Part shown: positions 1-7,988 of the stretch, in pieces
Layout of the letters: every line of letters begins with the position of its first letter
How positions within the stretch are numbered: the stretch's first letter is position 1
Assembly: GCA_017511005.1 (NCBI GenBank)
Contig: JAFWLP010000081.1
Span: 30,649 to 94,648, forward strand
Direction: 5' to 3'
Source: Clostridiales bacterium
GTDB taxonomy: Bacteria > Bacillota > Clostridia > Saccharofermentanales > Saccharofermentanaceae
Length of the DNA stretch: 64,000 bases
Translations under genes and position numbers: made by a program
Notes under the pieces: generated by a model
Databases searched by the model: none
Told to the model about the DNA's origin: nothing
What the model saw: the letters and a program-made list of their open reading frames with translations, nothing else

Positions 1-83
1 ATAACATTGCCCCAGCGCTCGTATTTTTCGCCGTCTCCGCAGTACAACACTTCATAATCTTTCCAGTTATCTGATAGAAACAT
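1..83 (-). CDS. Class I SAM-dependent methyltransferase, N-terminal fragment
   Basis: Only the first 27 codons lie in the window; the gene runs off the left edge. The start is the ATG at 83-81, which follows the stop codon of the upstream secreted protein with no gap. The N-terminus (MFLSDNWKDYEVL, then CGDGEKYERWG) resembles the opening of clostridial class I SAM-dependent methyltransferases of the RlmI-like type, which begin with a short segment in which an 'ERWG' or 'ERFG' motif precedes the first beta-strands. The SAM-binding domain is outside the window, so the assignment rests on this short stretch and is tentative. An AGG-rich stretch inside the end of the preceding gene could serve as its ribosome binding site, which fits co-transcription with the lipoprotein genes. 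Confidence 0.5.
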   Translation of the reverse strand, partial: MFLSDNWKDYEVLYCGDGEKYERWGNV

Positions 84-701
84 TTACCTGACCCTCATCT
101 TCGATGTATTGGCTACCGGTTTTCCGTCATAAAGCAGTTCTATGTAATAATCCCCGGTATCGAAATTGCCTGTTCCTTCAAGCCCCGCACTGAAATCAGC
201 CTCTGCCGTGACATTATCGTTCAGCTTGATCTCCCTGGTCATAATGACTGAATCATCCTTGTAGAGGTTAGCCTCAAAAGAGACGCTCAGCGGCGTGCTG
301 AAATAGAAAACGCCTTTAAGCGCAAAAGCCTTGCGGGATTCGATCGAATTATAGTTTACCGGATTGCTCTCAACTGCATCATACCAGACCGCATAGACAT
401 AAACGTCTTTTACAGTGTCATAATCAGGTCCTTTGGGCTTGGTGGTCTCACTTGGCTCAGATGAAGCGCTCGTCTCAGGTGAAGGTGTCACCGTGGGAGT
501 CAAAGGAGGCGTAACCGTCACAGTTGTCTCCGAAGGACTGGTTTCAGGCTTTACGGCAGCTGTTGTTTCCGTCGTACCCGTCTCAACCGTTATCTCCGGT
601 TCTTCGGACCCGACATAAAACGTAAAGGCGAACAATACAGCAGCAGACACCACTAACGCTGCCAGGAACTTAAAAAACACTGTCGATCTATGTTTTCTCA
701 T
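84..701 (-). CDS. Secreted or membrane-anchored protein with Thr/Pro linker and one beta-rich module
   Basis: This is an unrecognised 205-residue envelope protein. Residues about 9-30 form a hydrophobic signal or anchor segment after a basic start. Residues about 36-92 are a low-complexity Thr/Pro/Ser/Glu linker of the kind that spans a cell wall. The rest (about 95-205) is a predicted beta-rich domain that begins with a Tyr/Trp motif (AVWYD) and ends with a Gly-x-Tyr strand (DTGDYYIELLYDG). The same end motif occurs in the two lipoproteins encoded just upstream, so I infer one module shared by all three. No lipobox Cys is present, so it is probably anchored by its N-terminal helix. It lies 42 bp downstream of the second lipoprotein gene and directly abuts the methyltransferase start. 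No enzymatic motif is visible. Confidence 0.75.
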   Translation of the reverse strand: MRKHRSTVFFKFLAALVVSAAVLFAFTFYVGSEEPEITVETGTTETTAAVKPETSPSETTVTVTPPLTPTVTPSPETSASSEPSETTKPKGPDYDTVKDVYVYAVWYDAVESNPVNYNSIESRKAFALKGVFYFSTPLSVSFEANLYKDDSVIMTREIKLNDNVTAEADFSAGLEGTGNFDTGDYYIELLYDGKPVANTSKMRVR

Positions 702-743
702 ACATCTTAACCGGAAACCACGAAACTCAGACCGGCCCTGTCA

Positions 744-2102
744 TCAGTTCATTTCTGCACTTGTTTCCTCAACGACCATGCAGGACGCCGTGAAAACAAT
801 ATGCTTCTTTGCAGCATCACCATATACGACAAGTCCGTAGTAACCCGGGTTTATGTCTCCTGACGAATAGTCGAGGTCATAACAGGCCAGATCCTGATAC
901 AGCGAAGGCTTGCACGATCTTTCATATACTGGTTTGGATTCGCTGATACCGCTGAAATCCGCTTCTTCGCTGTAATAATACTCGTAGTACAGTTCCATGT
1001 CATTTTCATTGCTTACAGCAAGAGAGAAACCGATTATCGTCGTATCGGATCCGAAGGCGCTCTTTCCTACCGAAGTACCGTCATAATCCCACCATCCGGA
1101 ATTATAGACGAATGTCCTGCTCATCAGTTCGCTGTCCTTAAACTCGTAAATAAGGTCAGAAAGGTATTGGTCATTTGAGAATTCCTCGAATTCGATCTCT
1201 TCTTTCTCAACAGGCACAGTCTTCACTTCACACGTAAAACCTGCGATATCGTTTGAATGCTCATCAAAGACCATGACCGTATACTTACCTTCCTTAAAGA
1301 AACCGTCCTCATTGAGTGCTTCGGGACCGGTCATATCCGGAGTAAAGTCAAGCCTTATGCTCTTGTCAGAGAGATAAAGAACGTCAGACGCGAACAACAC
1401 CTTATCACCGGCGGCAACGGTATATGTAATACCCGGAACATATCTGTAATCCATGACATCTTTCTTGAAATTCAACCTGACGCCTATCTCTTTGGTGTTG
1501 GTGTAAACGCCCTTTGGCGCCAGCACCCATTCACCTGAAGAATAATAATCCTTGAGAATTCCGGGTAATATGCCGTGATCTGCGGCATTAAACGCATAGA
1601 CAGCGTCGATAACGGACTTCGGATCCGTTATAACGGGAGTCTCTCCGTTAAGATCCACCGTTACGCACGATGTAATAATGCTGGCCGGTGCGGTTTTGAT
1701 GGCAGACTTCATCGCGGTTACCGAATCCGCTGTTCTGACGGCATCACAGTTGTAATCAGCCTCTTCCCAGGACAGATATACCGTGGCGGTCTTTGCCTTG
1801 TAATCATATACCGGTTCCTGAACTTTATAGTTCAGGGTTTCCTTAATGCTGGCCGAGACGGCAGCTTCCTCACTGTTGAAACCCGAAGGAGCAATGATCT
1901 CTTTCAGTTTATCCTGAGTGATCTCAGGGTCATTGAAATATGTGATGATCTTTCCGGTATCCCCGCTTTTCACGTCCTCGCAGAACTGTGTGCAGAAATT
2001 AAAGGCTTCATCCGTCTTCTTGCTGTTGTTGCATCCGCAAAGTGAGAGCACGATGCTCAATACAGTCACTATAGACAATACTATTGTTGTTTTCTTATTC
2101 AT
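744..2102 (-). CDS. Lipoprotein with NTF2-like N-terminus and two beta-rich modules
   Basis: The start chosen is the ATG at 2102 (MNKKTTIV), because AAAGGAATC lies just upstream and the signal peptide then starts normally; the reading frame is open 14 codons further upstream. The signal peptide ends in the lipobox LCGC, so the 452-residue product should be a lipid-anchored surface protein. Residues about 25-190 look like an NTF2/SnoaL-type alpha+beta domain (my inference from its helix pattern and length). Two beta-rich segments follow. One ends near FKEGKYTVMVF. The other starts with a WWDYDG motif, ends near NPGYYGLVVYG and carries a late Cys. The overall plan matches the neighbour at 2207-3580, so the two are tandem paralogs. 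Function is unknown; binding of an extracellular ligand is a guess. Confidence 0.8.
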   Translation of the reverse strand: MNKKTTIVLSIVTVLSIVLSLCGCNNSKKTDEAFNFCTQFCEDVKSGDTGKIITYFNDPEITQDKLKEIIAPSGFNSEEAAVSASIKETLNYKVQEPVYDYKAKTATVYLSWEEADYNCDAVRTADSVTAMKSAIKTAPASIITSCVTVDLNGETPVITDPKSVIDAVYAFNAADHGILPGILKDYYSSGEWVLAPKGVYTNTKEIGVRLNFKKDVMDYRYVPGITYTVAAGDKVLFASDVLYLSDKSIRLDFTPDMTGPEALNEDGFFKEGKYTVMVFDEHSNDIAGFTCEVKTVPVEKEEIEFEEFSNDQYLSDLIYEFKDSELMSRTFVYNSGWWDYDGTSVGKSAFGSDTTIIGFSLAVSNENDMELYYEYYYSEEADFSGISESKPVYERSCKPSLYQDLACYDLDYSSGDINPGYYGLVVYGDAAKKHIVFTASCMVVEETSAEMN

Positions 2103-2127
2103 CAAGATTCCTTTTTCGTACATTTTA

Positions 2128-2156
2128 AGTGGCGCCTTCCCCATGAAGACGCCACC
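2128..2156 (-). terminator. Intergenic hairpin between the two lipoprotein paralogs
   Basis: GTGGCG (2129-2134) pairs with CGCCAC (2150-2155). On the minus strand the stem is followed by TTAAAATG, only weakly U-rich. It may be a partial terminator or an mRNA-stabilising hairpin that sets different levels for the two paralogs. Confidence 0.4.
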
Positions 2157-2206
2157 TTATTTTCGCATATTATATCAAAACTCAGTTAATACAATTAGGC
2201 AGATTC

Positions 2207-3580
2207 TTAAGAAACGGCGCAGAAACCGTACATCAGGATATTTTCCGTGCCAGCTTCAAAGACTGCGAACACGTAAAGACCGGGTTTTGCCGAACCGCCG
2301 ACATCATACTCGATATCATAGAAATAACCGTTGGAATACTGTTTTGGACTGATGGTCGCGGAATAGATCGGATTGGTAAGAGCTTCCTCAAGAGCTGCCG
2401 TATCGGCATTCTCAGAATAATAGAACTGATAATCAACAGCCTTGTCATATGCCGGCTTGACCTGCATAGAGAAAGCTATTGTCTGGACATCAGTCGTATA
2501 AGTCATATCATCGATCATGCAATCATCATAATCATACCATTCGGCATCTATGATAAAGCTTCTGAAGACGAAATCGGTAAACGCATAGTAATCGCCTTCA
2601 CCGGAAAGCGTATCTCCGGACGGATCCGTTCCTGTGGTAAGAATGGGAACAACCGTCTTCTCGACATCAATAGAATTGGAATCAACGAGCTCGTCACCGT
2701 TTTCGCCTTTGTAATACAGCTCAATGGTATATGTTCCGCTCTCGAATTCACCGAATGCCTCAAGACCGATATCCCCGCCTTCAACACGGCATTCGACCTT
2801 CGCATTCTCACCTAAGCGCATGTCAGAACTGCAGTATATCTGTGCTCCGTCTTTCTTGAGCACGAAATATATCTGCTCGCCGCGGTCTTCATATCCGAGA
2901 ATGGCAGAATCAAAATAATAATCATATTCGATGAATGTGGTATCGGTATACTTATTCTCATCACCGTAGATCCAGAAAGAACTCTCATCCTTATCGATAA
3001 AGCCGGCGATCATCTCAGCCGTAAGGGCGAAGCTGATATCGGCCTTTCTGTACTCATAGAACTTCATGAACTTCTTGCTTCCGACATTGTCGGGGATCCA
3101 CTCTTTGTCTTCTTTCGAAAATTCGGCCGTGAACTTGAATGTTGCGGAATCGGCTTTCTTTATCGCGGAAGTAAGCTCATCGGCATTCTTAAAATCCTCA
3201 AGGAGAACGTCAGAATAATCCGCAATGGAGAAAATAATATTAACGGAAGCCGAATCTTTATCAACACTCACGGAATCCTCATCGATCTCATAGTCGATGG
3301 TCTTCTCCACCGCCTTGTAAAATGCGATCTCATCATCCGTGTGTCCGCTATCTGACAAAAGCTCTGTCAGTGCCGAAGCCTCATCACTCTTCTTGCTCAA
3401 CGTCGAATTCTTTATTAACTTGGACGCATCGGCAGCAGCCATGTCAGCAGCAAAAGTTTCTGCAGCCTCAATGACCGCTTTCTTACTTCCGCCGCCGAGA
3501 TTCATACACCCGGCAAGACTGAATAAAACAGCACCTGTAAGCAAAACAGATACGGTTTTCTTGATGGAATTCGTTATCAT
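2207..3580 (-). CDS. Lipoprotein paralog with NTF2-like N-terminus and two beta-rich modules
   Basis: This 457-residue lipoprotein has a basic start, a hydrophobic signal and the lipobox LAGC followed by a Gly/Ser linker. A strong GGGAGG precedes the ATG at 3580. Residues about 30-175 form the same helix-rich N-terminal domain as the protein at 744-2102. Two beta-rich modules follow: one ends with FESGTYTIELYY, and the other begins AEWYDYDD and ends with AKPGLYVFAVF and a late Cys. Acidic and aromatic residues are abundant, typical of surface binding proteins. It is the first gene of a minus-strand unit (this gene, its paralog, the 205-residue secreted protein, the methyltransferase) and is divergent from a two-component system, 155 bp away. 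No family name can be given from memory. Confidence 0.8.
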   Translation of the reverse strand: MITNSIKKTVSVLLTGAVLFSLAGCMNLGGGSKKAVIEAAETFAADMAAADASKLIKNSTLSKKSDEASALTELLSDSGHTDDEIAFYKAVEKTIDYEIDEDSVSVDKDSASVNIIFSIADYSDVLLEDFKNADELTSAIKKADSATFKFTAEFSKEDKEWIPDNVGSKKFMKFYEYRKADISFALTAEMIAGFIDKDESSFWIYGDENKYTDTTFIEYDYYFDSAILGYEDRGEQIYFVLKKDGAQIYCSSDMRLGENAKVECRVEGGDIGLEAFGEFESGTYTIELYYKGENGDELVDSNSIDVEKTVVPILTTGTDPSGDTLSGEGDYYAFTDFVFRSFIIDAEWYDYDDCMIDDMTYTTDVQTIAFSMQVKPAYDKAVDYQFYYSENADTAALEEALTNPIYSATISPKQYSNGYFYDIEYDVGGSAKPGLYVFAVFEAGTENILMYGFCAVS

Positions 3581-3676
3581 ATATGCTTCCTCCCTTATCC
3601 TTGTAACTATAATTTTATATTTTATATAGGAAAAACTCTATGAAATTGATTATTTAATTTGATTTTCCAAATCCGA

Positions 3677-3706
3677 TTGCACTTTTAAGATAATGAATAA
3701 TATAAT
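3677..3706 (+). promoter_or_regulatory. Sigma-A-type promoter of the two-component system
   Basis: TTGCAC (3677-3682) and TATAAT (3701-3706) are separated by 18 bp, about 30 bp upstream of the response-regulator ATG. A GGGAGA ribosome binding site follows. Position and consensus match support it; no transcript data. Confidence 0.65.
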
Positions 3707-3735
3707 AAGAACAATTAAATTGGGAGAATCTGAAA

Positions 3736-4422
3736 ATGGCTGTAGCACCTAACATTTTAATCTGTGATGACGACCCCGTCGTACACGAATCCTTAGGTTT
3801 ATATCTCGACAACGATAATTTTACTCATTCCGATGCCTATGACGGCAGGGAATCACTTGAGATGGCCCAGGCAAATAAGCCGGACCTTATCCTTCTCGAC
3901 GTAATGATGCCTGAGATGAGCGGTCTTGATGTATGCCGTGAGTTAAGGAAGACGATGGCAACGCCCATCATCATGCTTACAGCAAAAGGTGAAGAGATAG
4001 ACAAGATCGTCGGTCTTGAGCTTGGTGCCGATGACTATATCGTAAAGCCGTTTTCCCCCCGTGAGGTCATCGCCCGTGTCAAGGCGGTCCTCCGCCGCTT
4101 TGGTGACACTCCGAAGCCTTCTTCAGTCCTCTCTTTTGACGGTCTTGAGATCAATCTGAACAATTATGCCGTCAGATCCAACGGCGAGAATGTTCCCTGT
4201 ACGCCTAAAGAGGTTGAGATCCTCTATCTCCTTGCGTCACATCCGGGCCAGGTCTTCGGACGTGAACAGATCCTTGAAGCAGTTTGGGGCGTCGATTACA
4301 ACGGCGATTCAAGAACCGTGGACACCCATATCAAGAGGATCAGACAGAAGATTACTTACGATAATGCTCCCTGGTCCATCCAGACCATATACGGTATCGG
4401 TTATAAATTCGAGGTCTCGTAA
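3736..4422 (+). CDS. OmpR/PhoB-family response regulator
   Basis: A 228-residue DNA-binding response regulator. The receiver domain (about 6-120) has the acidic pocket (CDDDP), the phosphoacceptor Asp55 in LLDVMMPEMSG, and the conserved Lys in the YIVKPF motif. The C-terminal winged-helix domain (about 130-228) shows the family pattern, with CTPKEVEILYLL, SRTVDTHIKRIRQK and an IYGIGYKF end. Length is normal. The next gene, the histidine kinase, starts at the very next base after the stop codon (TAA then ATG), so the pair is translationally coupled and certainly cognate. The divergent secreted-protein genes at 84-3580 are an obvious possible target, but that is inference from position. The general plan is PhoB/WalR-like; the signal is unknown. 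Confidence 0.95.
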   Translation: MAVAPNILICDDDPVVHESLGLYLDNDNFTHSDAYDGRESLEMAQANKPDLILLDVMMPEMSGLDVCRELRKTMATPIIMLTAKGEEIDKIVGLELGADDYIVKPFSPREVIARVKAVLRRFGDTPKPSSVLSFDGLEINLNNYAVRSNGENVPCTPKEVEILYLLASHPGQVFGREQILEAVWGVDYNGDSRTVDTHIKRIRQKITYDNAPWSIQTIYGIGYKFEVS

Positions 4423-6228
4423 ATGTTCCAAAGTGCGCTGCTGAAGCGAACAATGACTCTTGTAGTATTGTCTCTCCTGGCTTCCGCCATACTTGCGACC
4501 ATAGCGTTCCTGGTAGCCGGAAGAAGCGCCGCCATATCTCTTGAACGCGATAACAACCTGGAACAGGATATCCAATACAAAGCATTTTTTGACAGCAATC
4601 CCGAATTCTTCGACAGTTCCGACTTCAGGTACTTCTTTTTCAGTTCCAGTTATGCCACCGGACATGACTATTACCTCGTAAACTCAAAAGGCAGCATAGT
4701 CAGTTCCACGGGAATAGAGCACAGGAACGTTGCCGTTACGGACACCACCAATCTAATCCCTGTCCTTAATGCCCTGAAATACAAAGAACAGAACGGTATC
4801 GAGTACTACACCTTTGATTCTCTTAAGATCAATTACACGATAATAATCGCAAGATTCCCGGTCACGATCGAAGGAAATCCTTATTATCTTTACTCGCTCT
4901 CATACCTGAACGGATTCAATGACCTTATCGTCAAGTACGTTAACATTCTCCTGCTGTCCACGCTGATGGCCGCATGTGCGATGCTCGTTCCCGCATACGC
5001 CTTTGTATGCAGGATGGTACTCCCTCTCCAGAAGATCAATGAAGTAGCGATGGAATACGGTAAGGGCAACTTCAGCATCAGAGCCGATGAGTCGCATAAG
5101 GGCGAGATCGGTGAACTCGGTCAGTCATTCAACTTCCTGGCAGACAGGCTCTCCAAATCCATCAGCGACCTTACGGCGGAACGTAACCAGCTGCAGGATA
5201 TTTTCGACGTGATATCAGACGGAATCGTGGTTGTGGACAAGGATTCCGTTCCGGTAACCACAAACAAAGCCATACACAAACTCTTTGAACGTGCCGAAAA
5301 GAACAATATGTTTACCGAGAGACTCCAGCTCATTCCTTTCGATGACGTATGGACGGATTTCGAGGACTGCATCGCAACCGGTGAGACAAAGACCAGACAG
5401 ATCGACAACCGCGATTACGCTTACCAGTGCACGATCATTCCAAAATACGATTCAACTGACAGCACGAGCATCATCGGTGCTACAGGCTTCTTCCGTGATA
5501 TCTTCGAAGAACAGAAGAACGAAAGATTCCGTCAGGATTACGTTGCCAATATCTCACATGAGCTCCGTACTCCTCTTCAGACCTTGAGAGGTCTTATCGA
5601 GCCTCTCTCCGACGGTATGGTAAAGAAAGAGGCTGACCGCCAGCGTTATTACCAGATCATTCTCAACGAGACAATGAGACTTTCGCGTCTGATCGACGAC
5701 ATGTTGGAGCTCTCCAAGCTCCAGTCCAGAACGCTTGCTTTCAAGACGTTCCCTTTCAATCTCAATACGCTAATCTCAAATATCGAGATCAGGTTCAAAC
5801 CTATCATGAAAGAATCCGGCATCAGGTTCTCCGTTCAGAATAATTACGGTGAATTGCCGACCGTTATGGGAAACCCTGACCGTGTTGAACAGATCCTCGT
5901 AATCCTTTTGGACAACGCCAAGAAATATACGCCCGCAGGCAAGAGCATTACCATTCTGACCGATTATATCGAGACCGAGAAGAAGGTTTACATCTCCGTC
6001 GCTGACACAGGCCAGGGCATCCACGAATACGACATCGGCCATATTTTCGACAGATTCTTCAAGGCTGACCGTGCGCGAGGCAAGAAAGGTTCCGGCTTAG
6101 GTCTTTCCATTGCAAAAGAGCTTCTTACTTACATGGGTGAGACGATTACCGTCAACAGCAAGTATGAGGAAGGTTCCACATTCACATTTACGCTGACCAA
6201 AGCAGAGGTTCCTGATGCCTGGGACTGA
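4423..6228 (+). CDS. Membrane sensor histidine kinase (HAMP-PAS-HisKA-HATPase)
   Basis: A 601-residue PhoR/WalK-type kinase, partner of the response regulator that ends at the base before it. Two membrane helices (about 10-33 and 172-197) flank an extracytoplasmic sensor of about 140 residues. A HAMP linker (about 198-250), a PAS-like domain (about 255-365) and the dimerisation/phosphoacceptor helix with His379 in NISHELRTPL follow. The ATPase domain shows the N-box (LLDNAKKYTP), the G1 box (ADTGQGI) and the GSGLGLSIAKEL G2 box. All catalytic motifs are intact. The end overlaps the start of the pseudouridine synthase gene by 14 bp, so all three are one transcription unit. The sensor region is not a domain I recognise; cell-envelope or cell-wall stress sensing is a reasonable guess. 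Confidence 0.95.
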   Translation: MFQSALLKRTMTLVVLSLLASAILATIAFLVAGRSAAISLERDNNLEQDIQYKAFFDSNPEFFDSSDFRYFFFSSSYATGHDYYLVNSKGSIVSSTGIEHRNVAVTDTTNLIPVLNALKYKEQNGIEYYTFDSLKINYTIIIARFPVTIEGNPYYLYSLSYLNGFNDLIVKYVNILLLSTLMAACAMLVPAYAFVCRMVLPLQKINEVAMEYGKGNFSIRADESHKGEIGELGQSFNFLADRLSKSISDLTAERNQLQDIFDVISDGIVVVDKDSVPVTTNKAIHKLFERAEKNNMFTERLQLIPFDDVWTDFEDCIATGETKTRQIDNRDYAYQCTIIPKYDSTDSTSIIGATGFFRDIFEEQKNERFRQDYVANISHELRTPLQTLRGLIEPLSDGMVKKEADRQRYYQIILNETMRLSRLIDDMLELSKLQSRTLAFKTFPFNLNTLISNIEIRFKPIMKESGIRFSVQNNYGELPTVMGNPDRVEQILVILLDNAKKYTPAGKSITILTDYIETEKKVYISVADTGQGIHEYDIGHIFDRFFKADRARGKKGSGLGLSIAKELLTYMGETITVNSKYEEGSTFTFTLTKAEVPDAWD

Positions 6229-6928
6229 ATCTGAAGGCATAAGACTGAACAAGTACATTGCTTCGTCAGGTCTGTGTTCGAGGCGCGAAGCCGATACCCT
6301 GATAGAGAATGGTAAAGTCACACTTAACGGAATGACCGCTGTACAGGGCAGCAAAGTCTGTCCAGGCGATGTAGTTGAAGTAAACGGGAGAAAGGTAACC
6401 CCGGGCGATGACATGATATATATCGCCTTCAACAAGCCGCTCGGCATTACCTGCACGACAGACAGCCGCGATCCTTCAAACATCATTGATTACATAGGAT
6501 TCGAAGAACGCATCTTCCCTATAGGCCGTCTTGACAAGAATTCTTCCGGACTGATATTGCTTACCAATGACGGTTCCATTGTTAATAAGCTCCTCCGTGC
6601 CGAGAACGGTCATGAGAAGGAATATCTCGTAACGGTCAACCGGCCTTACGACAGAGCATTTATCAAATCAATGGAATCAGGTGTTCCGGTTCTCGGTCAG
6701 CTGACTCTTCCCTGCAAGCTCATGCCTGCCGGCGAGAAGTCTTTCCGGATCATCCTTCATCAGGGACTGAACCGCCAGATCCGCCGCATGTGCGAGTATC
6801 TGGGTTACAAGGTAACCCGCCTTAAGCGCATCCGCTTCATGAACATCCGACTGGATGATCTTGAATCAGGCAAATGGCGCTATCTTACTGCGGAAGAAAA
6901 AAGGATCCTTCTCAAGGACGTCGATTAA
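6215..6928 (+). CDS. RluF-like ribosomal large-subunit pseudouridine synthase
   Basis: A 237-residue RsuA/RluB/E/F-family enzyme that isomerises a uridine in 23S rRNA. The N-terminal S4 RNA-binding domain (about 8-60) has LNKYIASSGLCSRREAD. The catalytic domain has the active-site Asp107 in GRLDKNSSG and the family motif QGLNRQIRRMCEYLGY. The Lys after RLD, the HEKEYLVTV segment and the C-terminal basic patch are closer to RluF than to RluB or RsuA. RluF of E. coli modifies U2604; target specificity is inferred by similarity only. GAGG six bases before the ATG supports this start, which lies inside the end of the histidine kinase gene. Coupling of an rRNA modifier to a two-component operon is common bystander clustering and need not be functional. 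Confidence 0.9.
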   Translation: MPGTESEGIRLNKYIASSGLCSRREADTLIENGKVTLNGMTAVQGSKVCPGDVVEVNGRKVTPGDDMIYIAFNKPLGITCTTDSRDPSNIIDYIGFEERIFPIGRLDKNSSGLILLTNDGSIVNKLLRAENGHEKEYLVTVNRPYDRAFIKSMESGVPVLGQLTLPCKLMPAGEKSFRIILHQGLNRQIRRMCEYLGYKVTRLKRIRFMNIRLDDLESGKWRYLTAEEKRILLKDVD

Positions 6929-7122
6929 TTACTGAAATCATTACAGATTGGTTTTTCGGAATCTTCAGACTTAATGTGATCTTCCTATCAGATCGTGTCA
7001 GCATTATTTTTTCCTAAAGATTTCCCGAATGACCGGATTCAGGAAATGGTTATGGAAAAACACGGTCAAATTACCAAAAACATTGTCTAAAACGGGACAA
7101 TCAGGAAATCTTCGGGAAAAGC

Positions 7123-7155
7123 AAAAAAAGCTGTCCCAACGATCTGAGACAGCTT
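7123..7155 (-). terminator. Rho-independent terminator of the clpX-valS unit
   Basis: On the minus strand AAGCTGTC (7155-7148) pairs with GACAGCTT (7135-7128), followed by a run of T residues. It lies 27 bp after the stop codon of the membrane protein gene. The rest of 6929-7181 holds no gene. Confidence 0.85.
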
Positions 7156-7181
7156 CCATGTGGTTAAACTTTATAATATTC

Positions 7182-7970
7182 TTACTCTTCGTCAGAATCA
7201 GTATCTTCTGCAGCTTCCTGGCTCTCAGCAGCTGCTTCCTCTGCCGCTTTTGCTGCAGCTTCTTCAGCTTCTCTGGCAGCCTGCTCTTCGGCACGCTTTG
7301 CAGCTTCAGCCTCTTCATCAGCCTTCTTCTCTGCCTTGGTCTCTTCGATGATGGCATCGATCTCCGTAGAACCTGTATCTTTCTCTACGTCCTTCTCATA
7401 ATAGAACTTGACCTTGTCCTTGCTGTTGCGTGCGCCGTAAGCTTCGGCAATGGCGAAAGCCTCCTCACGCAGCTGCTTGAAATCATCGATAGATTCGAGA
7501 TCTGCCGAAGATGTCTGATAGCAGGCGTCTTCGAAAACATCATCAAGAACGAGATAGAAATTCGATTCTTTCTTGAAGTTCTTGTCGATCAGAGCTTCAG
7601 CCTGATCTGGTGTTCCGTCTCTTCCGTCAAAATTCTCGAACGGGATCGAGATCTTGCTGTAGCGGTATCTAAGAACGACATACTTCTCGTTGTAATCCAC
7701 TGCTACGCGGAATTTTGCAATCAGGAAAGACTGTGCAAATACCAGAATGCTGATAATGCAGCTGAGACCGCCGACAACAAGCAACGCTATCTTGATGATA
7801 TTGTCGCTGACCTTAAGCAATCCGTAGAATACCAGGAATAATCCGACAACGAAGAATATAACAGAAACGATCCTGTTACGTGAGATCTTCGAAGGATTAG
7901 CAGGATAACAATGAACCCCCTCCTTTGGAAGCTTGTCGATCAGTTCTTTGTTCTCGAGTTCATTAGCCAT
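7182..7970 (-). CDS. Two-helix membrane protein with Glu/Ala-rich C-terminal tail
   Basis: An unrecognised 262-residue protein. Residues 1-30 are polar. Two hydrophobic helices (about 33-52 and 58-82) form a hairpin. A mixed alpha/beta domain (about 85-190) follows, then a Lys/Glu/Ala-rich coiled-coil-like tail (about 200-262) ending in an acidic stretch. The shape suggests an anchored cytoplasmic domain with a flexible, charged tail. AAGGAGGAG lies directly before the ATG. It is the last gene of the clpX-ROK-valS-membrane protein unit, 18 bp after valS, and is followed by a strong terminator. The tail composition favours low sequence conservation, so homologs may only be found with the middle domain. 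No function can be assigned. Confidence 0.8.
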   Translation of the reverse strand: MANELENKELIDKLPKEGVHCYPANPSKISRNRIVSVIFFVVGLFLVFYGLLKVSDNIIKIALLVVGGLSCIISILVFAQSFLIAKFRVAVDYNEKYVVLRYRYSKISIPFENFDGRDGTPDQAEALIDKNFKKESNFYLVLDDVFEDACYQTSSADLESIDDFKQLREEAFAIAEAYGARNSKDKVKFYYEKDVEKDTGSTEIDAIIEETKAEKKADEEAEAAKRAEEQAAREAEEAAAKAAEEAAAESQEAAEDTDSDEE

Positions 7971-7988
7971 AAAAACTCTCCTCCTTAA

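Noticed and set aside
7182-7400. Glu/Ala-rich tail as a sign of a ribosomal or TolA-like protein
   Set aside because: Low-complexity composition alone explains the likeness. The rest of the protein does not match either family.
7029-7841. Open frame on the plus strand with a Cys/Phe/Leu-rich product
   Set aside because: It is antisense to the Glu/Ala-rich tail gene and runs through its terminator.
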